From assembly GCA_947505055.1 (NCBI GenBank), contig CANNLO010000101.1, positions 1 to 13,177 of the forward strand: 13,177 nucleotides of DNA. The letters are read 5' to 3'. Source of the DNA: Methylococcaceae bacterium. Its GTDB lineage: Bacteria; Pseudomonadota; Gammaproteobacteria; Methylococcales; Methylomonadaceae. The notes beneath the pieces were generated by a model. The model had not been told where the DNA came from, did no database searches, and worked only from the letters and a program-made list of their open reading frames with translations. Below, one piece after another: positions 6,507 to 13,177 of the stretch (position 1 is its first letter; every line of letters starts with the position of its first letter). A program made the position numbers and the translations under genes.

Positions 6507-6696
6507 TTGATATTATCGTGCCTAAGTGTGTTAATCACATGAAGCAAAATCCAGTCATATTGCTTATCCAATCAATACAGTTCATATTGAATATATAGAT
6601 GAATATTTTGTCTTTTATACAGTATACGACTCATGTAATTTTTTGGTTTAGTATTTAATCTTGTTTAAATGTATTTAGGCACGCACAGGTAAGTCT
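6507..6696 (+). other. Leader between the receiver gene and cheA, with long-range inverted repeat
   Basis: The 190-base gap carries CGTGCCTAA at 6517-6525 and its exact reverse complement TTAGGCACG at 6675-6683. The second copy ends just before the cheA ribosome binding region (AGGTAAG, near 6687-6693). A weak promoter-like pair, TTGCTT (6560-6565) and CATATT (6583-6588) with 17 bases between, could start an extra cheA transcript. Confidence 0.4.
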
Positions 6697-8826
6697 ATGT
6701 CAATTGATATGTCACAATTTCATCAAGTGTTTTTTGAAGAATGTTTCGAAGGCCTTGAAGCAATGGAGTCAGGATTGTTAACACTTGATATGGGCGATAT
6801 TGATTCGGAAATAATCAATACCATTTTTAGGGGTGCACATTCTATAAAAGGTGGAAGCGGTACTTTTGGTTTTACTGTTGTTGCAGAATATACCCATATC
6901 ATGGAGACCTTGCTTGATGAAATGCGGGATGGACGTAGAAAAGTAACTCAGCCGGCCGTCGCTGTTTTACTTGAGTCCGTTGATTGTTTAAGAGAAATGC
7001 TGACTGCGATACAGAATGACGAGGATGTTAACAACGACAGTGTGGCCAAGCATAAAAAGGCCTTGGAAATTGTACTTAATGGCAGTTTTTCTGATGAAGA
7101 AGTAATGACTCCAGAGACGGAGATCGTGAGAGAAGACGCTAATGTTGATATTGTTTTTGAGACTATTGGCGAAGAATCTTTTCAAACAGATGAGCAAGGC
7201 TGGAAAATTGCTTTTTGTCCTTATTTGGATTTACTTAAAACTGGCAATGATCCGGTACGATTATTTCGGGAGTTAAACGAATTAGGTGAATTAACAACGA
7301 CAGTTAATATTCAGGATGTGCCTGGTTTTTATGAAATAGATCCTGAGGAATGTAATATGTCCTGGGATTTAAAAGTTATTGGTGATATTTCTGGAGATGA
7401 GATAAGGGAAATATTTAATTGGGTTGAGGGGGACTGTGAAATGGAAATTGAACCTTTAGCTAAAGCCAAGAAGCCTGCGCCTGCTGTGAAAATCATAGAT
7501 ACCCCCCCAGTTCTTAATATTGAACCCGAGCCTGTGCCTTTACAGATTCTAAACAATAATCCTGATCCAAAAACCGTTGACAATAAAGCCAAGGTGATTA
7601 TGGACGCCAAGAAATCAGACCCTCAAGATCCTGAACACGAAGCAGCTAAAACAGCAAAAGCCAGTTCTATCCGTGTCGATACAGACAAAATAGATACGCT
7701 TATTAATATGGTTGGCGAGGTTGTGATTACTCAATCCATGTTGGGTTTGGTCGGCGAAAACTTTACTATGGATAAAGTAGGGCAACTTAAACGAGGACTG
7801 GCTCAGTTAGAACGTCATACGCGCGATTTACAACAGAGTGTCATGAATATCCGGATGTTACCCATCAGTTTTGTTTTTAGCCGTTTTCCTCGCTTAGTTC
7901 ATGATATCAGCAGTAAATTGGACAAAAAAATCGTACTGAAGCTGGTTGGAGAAAATACTGAAGTGGATAAAGCGGTCGTCGAGTTGATTAATGATCCCTT
8001 GGTCCACTTAATCAGAAACAGCCTAGATCATGGTATAGAAATGCCCGCGGATCGTGTTGCTGCTGGTAAACCTGAAACAGGAACCATCGAATTAAAAGCC
8101 TATCATCGCGGCGGACACATTGTGATAGAGATTATTGATGATGGACGAGGCCTGGATAAAGACAAGTTGTTAGCTAAGGCTATAGAAAAAGGATTGGTTG
8201 AAGAAAATAACCTGCTTACTGAAAAACAAATCTTTGAGTTGATCTTTATGCCCGGTTTTTCTACGGCCGAACAGTTAACTGATATTTCGGGTCGTGGTGT
8301 GGGTATGGATGTAGTTAGACGGAATATCCAATCTTTGGGCGGCAATATTGAAATTATTTCTGAGTTGGGAAAAGGGACAACCATTGCGATCCATTTGCCT
8401 TTAACACTGGCAATTCTGGACGGACAATCGGTTGCTGTCGGTGATGAAACTTACATAGTACCCTTAGTTTCGATTATTGAATCGATTAATATTACCGAAA
8501 GAATGTTAAATAAAGTTGCCGGCAAAGGCGAAACTTTTCGTTTGCGTAATGAATATTTACCGGTTATTAGGATGCGCAGAATTTTTAATGTTAATTCAGG
8601 CGATCCGACCAAATCAAAAGAAGGTGTTATTGTGGTCGTCGAAGGGCAAGGCGAGTTGTGTTGTTTATTGGTAGACGAGTTATTAGGTCAGCAACAGGTT
8701 GTGATTAAATCATTAGAAGCCAATTACCGGCGGGTGGAAGGTGTTTCAGGTGCAACTATATTGGGTGATGGTTCCGTTGCGCTGATTCTGGATGTTCCCG
8801 GTTTGGTGCGTTTTTCAATTCGCTAA
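6697..8826 (+). CDS. cheA: Chemotaxis histidine kinase CheA
   Basis: CheA is the cytoplasmic kinase that, coupled to receptors by CheW, phosphorylates the response regulator. The 709-residue protein has these regions in order: an HPt domain (about 1-110) with phosphorylatable H48 in AHSIKGG; an intermediate domain (about 150-252) marked by DLLKTGNDPVRLFRELNELG; a proline- and lysine-rich linker (about 253-322); the dimerisation helices (about 323-390); the ATPase with N box HLIRNSLDHGIE (437-448), DDGRGLD (481-487), GRGVGMDVV (532-540) and GKGT (558-561); and a C-terminal CheW-like domain (about 570-709). The intermediate domain is not the classical E. coli P2 type. All catalytic motifs are intact. 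The ATG at 6697 follows AGGTAAG. The gene for the first CheW begins 20 bases after its stop. Confidence 0.97.
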   Translation: MSIDMSQFHQVFFEECFEGLEAMESGLLTLDMGDIDSEIINTIFRGAHSIKGGSGTFGFTVVAEYTHIMETLLDEMRDGRRKVTQPAVAVLLESVDCLREMLTAIQNDEDVNNDSVAKHKKALEIVLNGSFSDEEVMTPETEIVREDANVDIVFETIGEESFQTDEQGWKIAFCPYLDLLKTGNDPVRLFRELNELGELTTTVNIQDVPGFYEIDPEECNMSWDLKVIGDISGDEIREIFNWVEGDCEMEIEPLAKAKKPAPAVKIIDTPPVLNIEPEPVPLQILNNNPDPKTVDNKAKVIMDAKKSDPQDPEHEAAKTAKASSIRVDTDKIDTLINMVGEVVITQSMLGLVGENFTMDKVGQLKRGLAQLERHTRDLQQSVMNIRMLPISFVFSRFPRLVHDISSKLDKKIVLKLVGENTEVDKAVVELINDPLVHLIRNSLDHGIEMPADRVAAGKPETGTIELKAYHRGGHIVIEIIDDGRGLDKDKLLAKAIEKGLVEENNLLTEKQIFELIFMPGFSTAEQLTDISGRGVGMDVVRRNIQSLGGNIEIISELGKGTTIAIHLPLTLAILDGQSVAVGDETYIVPLVSIIESINITERMLNKVAGKGETFRLRNEYLPVIRMRRIFNVNSGDPTKSKEGVIVVVEGQGELCCLLVDELLGQQQVVIKSLEANYRRVEGVSGATILGDGSVALILDVPGLVRFSIR

Positions 8827-8846
8827 TAAAAGATATAAAAACAGTT

Positions 8847-9362
8847 ATGGCACAACAAGCTGAAAATAAAGATATTGATCAATATCACTACAGTAAAAAC
8901 CTGGATAACGCCGTTCAATATCTGAGTTTTGCCTTGGGCAAGGAAGAATATGGCGTTGATATTCTTCGGGTTCAGGAAATCAGAAGCTGGGAACCGGTTT
9001 CCAGAATCCCCAATGTTCCTTATTATGAAAAGGGCGTCGTTAATTTACGTGGCTCGATTGTTCCTATTCTCGATTTAAGAGAACGTTTTAATTTGAGCAA
9101 AGCTGAATATACTCCGTTAACTGTGGTTGTAGTGCTTCAGACAGGTGATAGTATAAAAACCCGTATTATGGGGGTTGTGGTAGATTCGGTATCAGATGTT
9201 ATTAGTGTTGATAAAACTGAAATTCAGGCCGCCCCTGATTTTGGAGCTAAAATCAGTAATGAATTTATTAATGGCTTGGTATCCGTTAATGAGCGCATGG
9301 TGATGTTACTTGATGTTGATAAGCTGCTGAAACTTGAGGAATTGGACCAGGATGAAAGCTAA
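8847..9362 (+). CDS. cheW: Coupling protein CheW (first copy)
   Basis: CheW is the scaffold that links receptors to CheA in the signalling array. The 171-residue protein contains one CheW domain (about 23-165) with YLSFALGKEEYGVDILRVQEI (25-45), the receptor- and kinase-contact segment NLRG (66-69) followed by SIVPILDLRERF, and a C-terminal MVMLLDVDKLL. An N-terminal tail of about 22 polar residues precedes the domain and is longer than in the second copy of this cluster. The ribosome binding site is poor (only A-rich sequence), so translation may depend on cheA just upstream. The second copy at 11803-12294 is clearly related but differs throughout, which points to an old duplication with specialised roles. 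Confidence 0.95.
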   Translation: MAQQAENKDIDQYHYSKNLDNAVQYLSFALGKEEYGVDILRVQEIRSWEPVSRIPNVPYYEKGVVNLRGSIVPILDLRERFNLSKAEYTPLTVVVVLQTGDSIKTRIMGVVVDSVSDVISVDKTEIQAAPDFGAKISNEFINGLVSVNERMVMLLDVDKLLKLEELDQDES

Positions 9363-9401
9363 TAATTGTAATGATAGGTTTAGTCTGAAAGGTAATGTCG
9401 C

Positions 9402-11759
9402 ATGAAAATTAATATGCCAATAACAAATAATGAGGTACAACTTAAAAAGGGTGACATCCTCGTTTCAAGAACTGATTTGATGGGCCGTATCACCTATGTT
9501 AATGATATCTTTGTTGAGATAAGTGGTTTTACTCGTGAAGAGTTAATAGGACAAGAGCACAATATCATTCGTCATCCAGATATGCCAGCTGCGGCATTTG
9601 AAGATATGTGGATGACCTTGAAGAAGCTTAGGCCTTGGCAAGGGTTGGTAAAAAACAGGTGTAAAAATGGAGATTACTATTGGATCTCTGCCAATGCCAT
9701 GCCGCTTTTCAAAGATGGGAAAGTTTACGAGTATCTCTCAGTACGACATCCTTTAAAACGCGACCATGATAATAGTTTGCTCCAGGATACTGAGTTGTTT
9801 TACAAACATATCAATGAAGGAAAAGCAACGATTAGGCCTACCGGTTTAGCCGCATTAATTAAATCTGTTAGCGAAATTGCAATTGGCAAGAAAAATGCTC
9901 TTGCAGTATCGGCGTTTATGTTGCCGATCTCATTATTAATTTATCGACTTATTCTTTCCCAGGAATACCTTCTGTTATCAGTTGTTAGTTTATTAGCACT
10001 AATTGCTGCAGTTGTAAGCATTAATATGACGCGGACTATTACTAAAACGCTTGAGGATGCAATTACTGTTTGTTACCGGTTAAGTAGCGGAAGTTTTGGA
10101 AGTCGATTAGACCTTAATCGCGACGATCAATTGGGTGATTTATTGCGAAGTTTATATTGTATGGAAGTCAAGTTGGGTGTCGATTTGGCTGATGTCAGGC
10201 AGGAGGCTGCTGCTTCTAAACGGATAACACAAGCTTTGGATAACGTTAAATCCGGAGTGATGATGGCAAATAATAATTTTGAAATTATTTACTTGAACGA
10301 AAGTGTTAAGGAGATTTTTAAATCGGCCGAAAGTGATATTCGCAAACAATTTACAAATTTTGATGTTGATAAATTGATGGGTTCCAGCATTGATCAGTTT
10401 CACAAGAATCCTGCTTTTCAACGTGGCTTACTGGAAAAGTTACAAGGAAATTACTTAACTGAACAGATTGTTGCCGGTCATCATATGAGTATAAACGCAA
10501 GTCCAGTTAATGGTAATGGAGGCGAAAGAATTGGTTATGTTGCCGAATGGCAAGATAGATCACATGAAGTTTTAATTGAGCAGGAAATTGATCGCTTGGT
10601 GCAAGGAGTAAAGGCTGGAGACTTGAGTGCTCGCATAAGCTTGGAGGGTAAAGAGGGGTTTACCAAGGCTCTGTCTAGCGGCATCAATGAGCTTACTGAC
10701 ATGATTGAAAGTGTGTTTAGTGACGTTAACAGGGTGATGGAATCAATGGCTGAAGGAGATTTAACCATTGCTATTACTAATGACTATCAAGGTGTCTATG
10801 CCGAATGCAAAAATAATATAAATGGTACCTTGGCAAAGCTGAGTGAGTTTATTATTCAAATTAGGGATGCTGCTGATTTTATAGACAGTTCTTCCCAAGA
10901 AATGGCCAGTGGAAATAATAATCTGTCTCACAGAGCTGAGCAACAAGCTGCTAGTCTTGAAGAAACGGCGGCCAGTATGGAAGAGCTCGCCAGTACCGTA
11001 AAAAATAATGCCCAAAATACTGTTCAAGCAACTGAGGTCGTTAACTCGGCTAGTCAATTGGCACAAAAAGGCGGTGGTGTAGTGCGGTCGGCCATCGCTG
11101 CAATGCAGGAGATCAACGAAAGCAGCAATAAAATTGCTGAAATAATCGGTGTTATTGACGAAATTGCTTTTCAAACTAATCTGCTGGCCTTAAATGCCTC
11201 TGTTGAAGCGGCCAGAGCCGGTGAGCAGGGACGTGGATTTTCAGTTGTTGCAACGGAAGTTAGAAACTTGGCGCAGCGAAGTGCTACTGCTGCACAACAG
11301 AGTAATGAACTGATCCAAAACAGTGTACAGAAAGTTCGTGCGGGTACCGCTTTTGTTAATGAAACAGGTGCGGCATTGACTGAGATTGTTGAAAGCGTAG
11401 CCAAGGTTGGTGAAATTGTTGCACAAATTGCTGGTGCCAGTTCGGAGCAGTCTGCAGGAATCGAGCAAGTCAATCAAGCGGTCGCGCAAATGGATGATAT
11501 TACTCAGCAAAATGCAGCGTTGGCAGAACAGGCTGCCGCTGGTAGTATTGCGATGAGCGAGCAATCTACTAATATGACCCAGTTAATCAGCTTTTTTAAG
11601 GTCAATTCAAGCGGTGCTGCGGCAATAAAAAAATCTGTTGTTAGCACTAAATCTTTGCCAGCAAAAACGCAAGTTGTAACTGCAAAAAGACTGGAACCTA
11701 AAGTTACTGTAATACAGAAGCCAATAATTGCTAGCAGTGATGAATGGGAAGAGTTTTAA
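9402..11759 (+). CDS. Aer-like chemoreceptor with two PAS domains and a WxxF tail
   Basis: This 785-residue methyl-accepting receptor probably senses redox or energy state. Its N-terminal PAS domain (about 12-115) closely resembles E. coli Aer. It keeps the FAD-site residues at the same numbers: R57, H58 and D60 in RHPDMP, and W79, followed by [14 protein letters not shown]. Two adjacent membrane spans (about 165-185 and 188-208) leave almost no periplasmic loop, as in Aer. A HAMP region, a second PAS (about 275-385), more HAMP-like sequence (about 390-480) and the long MCP coiled coil (about 485-735) follow. The coiled coil tip is [27 protein letters not shown]. The last residues, DEWEEF, match the W-x-x-F type tether that recruits CheR. 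The AAAGG at 9388-9392 supports the start at 9402. It lies between two cheW genes, so a dedicated pathway is likely. Confidence 0.93.
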   Translation: MKINMPITNNEVQLKKGDILVSRTDLMGRITYVNDIFVEISGFTREELIGQEHNIIRHPDMPAAAFEDMWMTLKKLRPWQGLVKNRCKNGDYYWISANAMPLFKDGKVYEYLSVRHPLKRDHDNSLLQDTELFYKHINEGKATIRPTGLAALIKSVSEIAIGKKNALAVSAFMLPISLLIYRLILSQEYLLLSVVSLLALIAAVVSINMTRTITKTLEDAITVCYRLSSGSFGSRLDLNRDDQLGDLLRSLYCMEVKLGVDLADVRQEAAASKRITQALDNVKSGVMMANNNFEIIYLNESVKEIFKSAESDIRKQFTNFDVDKLMGSSIDQFHKNPAFQRGLLEKLQGNYLTEQIVAGHHMSINASPVNGNGGERIGYVAEWQDRSHEVLIEQEIDRLVQGVKAGDLSARISLEGKEGFTKALSSGINELTDMIESVFSDVNRVMESMAEGDLTIAITNDYQGVYAECKNNINGTLAKLSEFIIQIRDAADFIDSSSQEMASGNNNLSHRAEQQAASLEETAASMEELASTVKNNAQNTVQATEVVNSASQLAQKGGGVVRSAIAAMQEINESSNKIAEIIGVIDEIAFQTNLLALNASVEAARAGEQGRGFSVVATEVRNLAQRSATAAQQSNELIQNSVQKVRAGTAFVNETGAALTEIVESVAKVGEIVAQIAGASSEQSAGIEQVNQAVAQMDDITQQNAALAEQAAAGSIAMSEQSTNMTQLISFFKVNSSGAAAIKKSVVSTKSLPAKTQVVTAKRLEPKVTVIQKPIIASSDEWEEF

Positions 11760-11802
11760 TAATTGACGTAGCAAACCATATCACTAACAGGAAGCTATAA
11801 CG

Positions 11803-12294
11803 ATGACAACAGATGTGCAGTCAAATAATAGTCGGGTAGAACAATTTCTCACCTTTCAGCTCGCCGGAGAGGCTTATGGCGTTGAGATTCTGAAAGTACA
11901 AGAGATTCGGGGATGGGAAGCTGTCCGTATTATTCCAAATACGCCTGCATTTGTTAAAGGTGTTTTAAATTTACGTGGCTCGGTTGTTCCCATTATTGAT
12001 TTACGCGAACGTTTTTCTTTGGAACATTGTGACTATACCCCTAAAACGGTAGTGATTGTGCTTTGTGTTGAAAATGGCACTAGCCAATTTGTAATGGGTA
12101 TAGTTGCAGATGCCGTTTCTGATGTATTGGATATTAATTTGGATGAAATCAAGAAAGCCCCCAATTTTGGTGCAAAAATTAATACACGTTATATGCGTGG
12201 CATGCATGTCTATAAGAAAAAGATGATTATGCTCCTTGATGTGGATAAATTACTTAATCCCGATGAGGTTGAGGGAATTGAAAGTCTGGAGTGA
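11803..12294 (+). CDS. cheW: Coupling protein CheW (second copy)
   Basis: This is a 163-residue single-domain CheW paralogue. It shows FLTFQLAGEAYGVEILKVQEI (15-35), the NLRG contact motif (56-59) followed by SVVPIIDLRERF, VMGIVADAVSDVL, and a C-terminal MIMLLDVDKLLNPDE. It has a shorter N-terminal tail than the first copy and an insertion-free core. AGGA (11789-11792) lies ten bases upstream of the ATG. Together with the other CheW it brackets the receptor gene. The two could bind different partners, for instance different receptors or the ParA-type protein encoded next. The ParA gene starts only three bases after the stop, so the two are almost certainly cotranscribed and translationally coupled. 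Confidence 0.95.
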   Translation: MTTDVQSNNSRVEQFLTFQLAGEAYGVEILKVQEIRGWEAVRIIPNTPAFVKGVLNLRGSVVPIIDLRERFSLEHCDYTPKTVVIVLCVENGTSQFVMGIVADAVSDVLDINLDEIKKAPNFGAKINTRYMRGMHVYKKKMIMLLDVDKLLNPDEVEGIESLE

Positions 12295-12297
12295 TAT

Positions 12298-13068
12298 GTG
12301 AGGATTGTTGCAATAATTAATCAAAAAGGTGGGGTTGGCAAGACGACGACGACTGCAAATTTATGCCATGCGATAGCACAATCGGGCTACAAAGTTACCG
12401 CTATTGATCTTGATCCACAAGGACATTTAGCAGTTTCTTTAGGAGTTACAGGGCTTAATTATGGCGGTATTGACGATGCTATGCTTAAAAATAAAACAGT
12501 TGATCAGCAACTTGTTCCTGTTAGGGATAATTTAAAATTAATTAATTCAGGAAGCAAACTTAAAGATATCGAACATTTAACTGCTCAGCAACATACTTCA
12601 CGGGGAGTTTTACTTAAGGAAGCTTTACAGTCAGGACTAGATGACCAGGATTTCGTTTTTATTGATTGTCCGCCCTCCTCAGGTTTGTTGGTCGCGAATG
12701 CCTTGATTGCAGTCGATGAAATATTAATTCCCATGTCCAGTGATTTTCTGGCTTTACAGGGTCTTTCTCATCTGATGGGTACGATTAAGCGGTTTGAACA
12801 GGCGTTACAGATAAAATATAAGACCTTTTTGGTAATGTCACGGTATTCGCCTGATAGAAGAATATCCAGCCAGGTTTTGGACGTATTGCTTACGCATTTT
12901 CCTGAGCAAATATTAGCCACAGTTATAAGAGAAACGGCATTGTTAGCCGAATGTCCAAGCTTCGGTAAAACAATTTTAGAATATAGTCCAAAAAGTCGTT
13001 CGGCAAGGGATTTTCGTAGCCTTGCTGTTGACTTTCTTGAAGGCAAGGTGATGCATGGCAACAAATGA
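12298..13068 (+). CDS. ParA/Soj-type ATPase of the chemosensory cluster
   Basis: The 256-residue protein is a ParA-family P-loop ATPase. Family members dimerise on ATP, bind DNA non-specifically and position DNA or protein complexes. The deviant Walker A motif is NQKGGVGKTT (8-17) with the signature lysine K10 and catalytic K15. The A' motif is DLDPQGH (37-43), and Walker B is FIDCPPSSG (121-129). Its place directly after receptor and CheW genes matches known cases (ParC of Vibrio, PpfA of Rhodobacter) in which a ParA partitions chemosensory arrays, so array positioning is the inferred role rather than plasmid or chromosome segregation. No ParB gene adjoins it. The start is GTG at 12298, with GGAG (12288-12291) six bases upstream. 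The next gene overlaps its end by 14 bases. Confidence 0.9.
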   Translation: MRIVAIINQKGGVGKTTTTANLCHAIAQSGYKVTAIDLDPQGHLAVSLGVTGLNYGGIDDAMLKNKTVDQQLVPVRDNLKLINSGSKLKDIEHLTAQQHTSRGVLLKEALQSGLDDQDFVFIDCPPSSGLLVANALIAVDEILIPMSSDFLALQGLSHLMGTIKRFEQALQIKYKTFLVMSRYSPDRRISSQVLDVLLTHFPEQILATVIRETALLAECPSFGKTILEYSPKSRSARDFRSLAVDFLEGKVMHGNK

Positions 13069-13177
13069 AGATAATAATTTAATCGGTTATGATCCACTTG
13101 CCTGGATGGAGGTTGAAAACGATAAAGATGAAGAACATTTGCTTATAGTCGACCTCGATAGCGAGGTTAAATTGGCG
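13055..13177 (+). CDS. Unidentified acidic protein, N-terminal part (cut by window edge)
   Basis: An open frame begins with ATG at 13055, inside the end of the ParA gene in another frame, and stays open to the window edge (41 codons). The visible part starts MATNEDNNLIGYDPLAWMEV, then an acidic segment ENDKDEE, then HLLIVDLDSEVKLA, which could be the first strand of a small alpha/beta domain. I do not recognise a family. A STAS-like protein, a receptor-associated adaptor or a ParA partner such as ParP are all possible, and nothing here decides between them. The 14-base overlap with the ParA gene strongly suggests coupled translation and a shared pathway. The ribosome binding site may be AAGG (13042-13045). 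Confidence 0.7.
   Translation, partial: MATNEDNNLIGYDPLAWMEVENDKDEEHLLIVDLDSEVKLA

Noticed and set aside
10761..11174. Minus-strand open frame of 137 codons inside the receptor gene
   Set aside because: It lies wholly opposite the conserved HAMP and MCP coding sequence, and its translation looks like an antisense shadow with no ribosome binding site of note.
12768..13097. Minus-strand open frame of 109 codons opposite the ParA gene
   Set aside because: It is antisense to well-conserved ParA sequence and to the overlapping next gene; the translation shows no domain.

Overview
The window reads as ordinary chromosome of a moderately AT-rich gammaproteobacterium. Intact pyrroloquinoline quinone (PQQ) synthesis genes next to groES suggest an organism relying on PQQ-dependent dehydrogenases. 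A Methylococcales methanotroph, using PQQ for methanol dehydrogenase, is my best guess. That is inference from gene content and protein style, because no methanol or methane oxidation gene lies inside the window.

Region 1 (1-1384). The first 38 codons of groES lie on the minus strand behind a strong sigma-70-type promoter and a perfect CIRCE operator. Divergent to it is a MoeB/ThiF-family adenylyltransferase gene. A long hairpin then separates that gene from a convergent gene for a 68-residue single-span membrane protein of unknown function.

Region 2 (1385-5245). About 500 bp of non-coding DNA ends in a good promoter and leads into pqqA-B-C-D-E. A textbook intrinsic terminator sits between pqqA and pqqB, so full-length pqq mRNA needs read-through. 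This fits the need for more PqqA precursor peptide than enzymes. PqqE (radical SAM), PqqD (peptide chaperone), PqqB and PqqC together carry out the modification, hydroxylation and final oxidation steps. No pqqF-type protease is in the window.

Region 3 (5246-6143). This is about 900 bp without a credible protein gene. It holds a GC-rich, foldable patch near 5361-5404 and a strong terminator at 5962-5998. A possible promoter just upstream of the terminator could make a short RNA of about 60 nt.

Region 4 (6144-13177). This is a chemosensory operon, all on the plus strand: a CheY-like receiver, CheA, CheW, an Aer-like receptor with two PAS domains and a WxxF C-terminal tether, a second CheW, a ParA-like ATPase, and the start of an unidentified acidic protein cut by the window edge. 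The layout suggests a redox- or energy-sensing array whose cellular position is set by the ParA protein. The cluster probably continues to the right; methylation enzymes (CheR/CheB) implied by the receptor tail are not seen here.

I see no mobile element, CRISPR array, tRNA or rRNA. The most useful leads are the non-coding stretch at 5246-6143, the terminator inside the pqq operon, the unidentified gene at the right edge and the dual-PAS receptor with ParA. None of these by itself shows a wholly new system.
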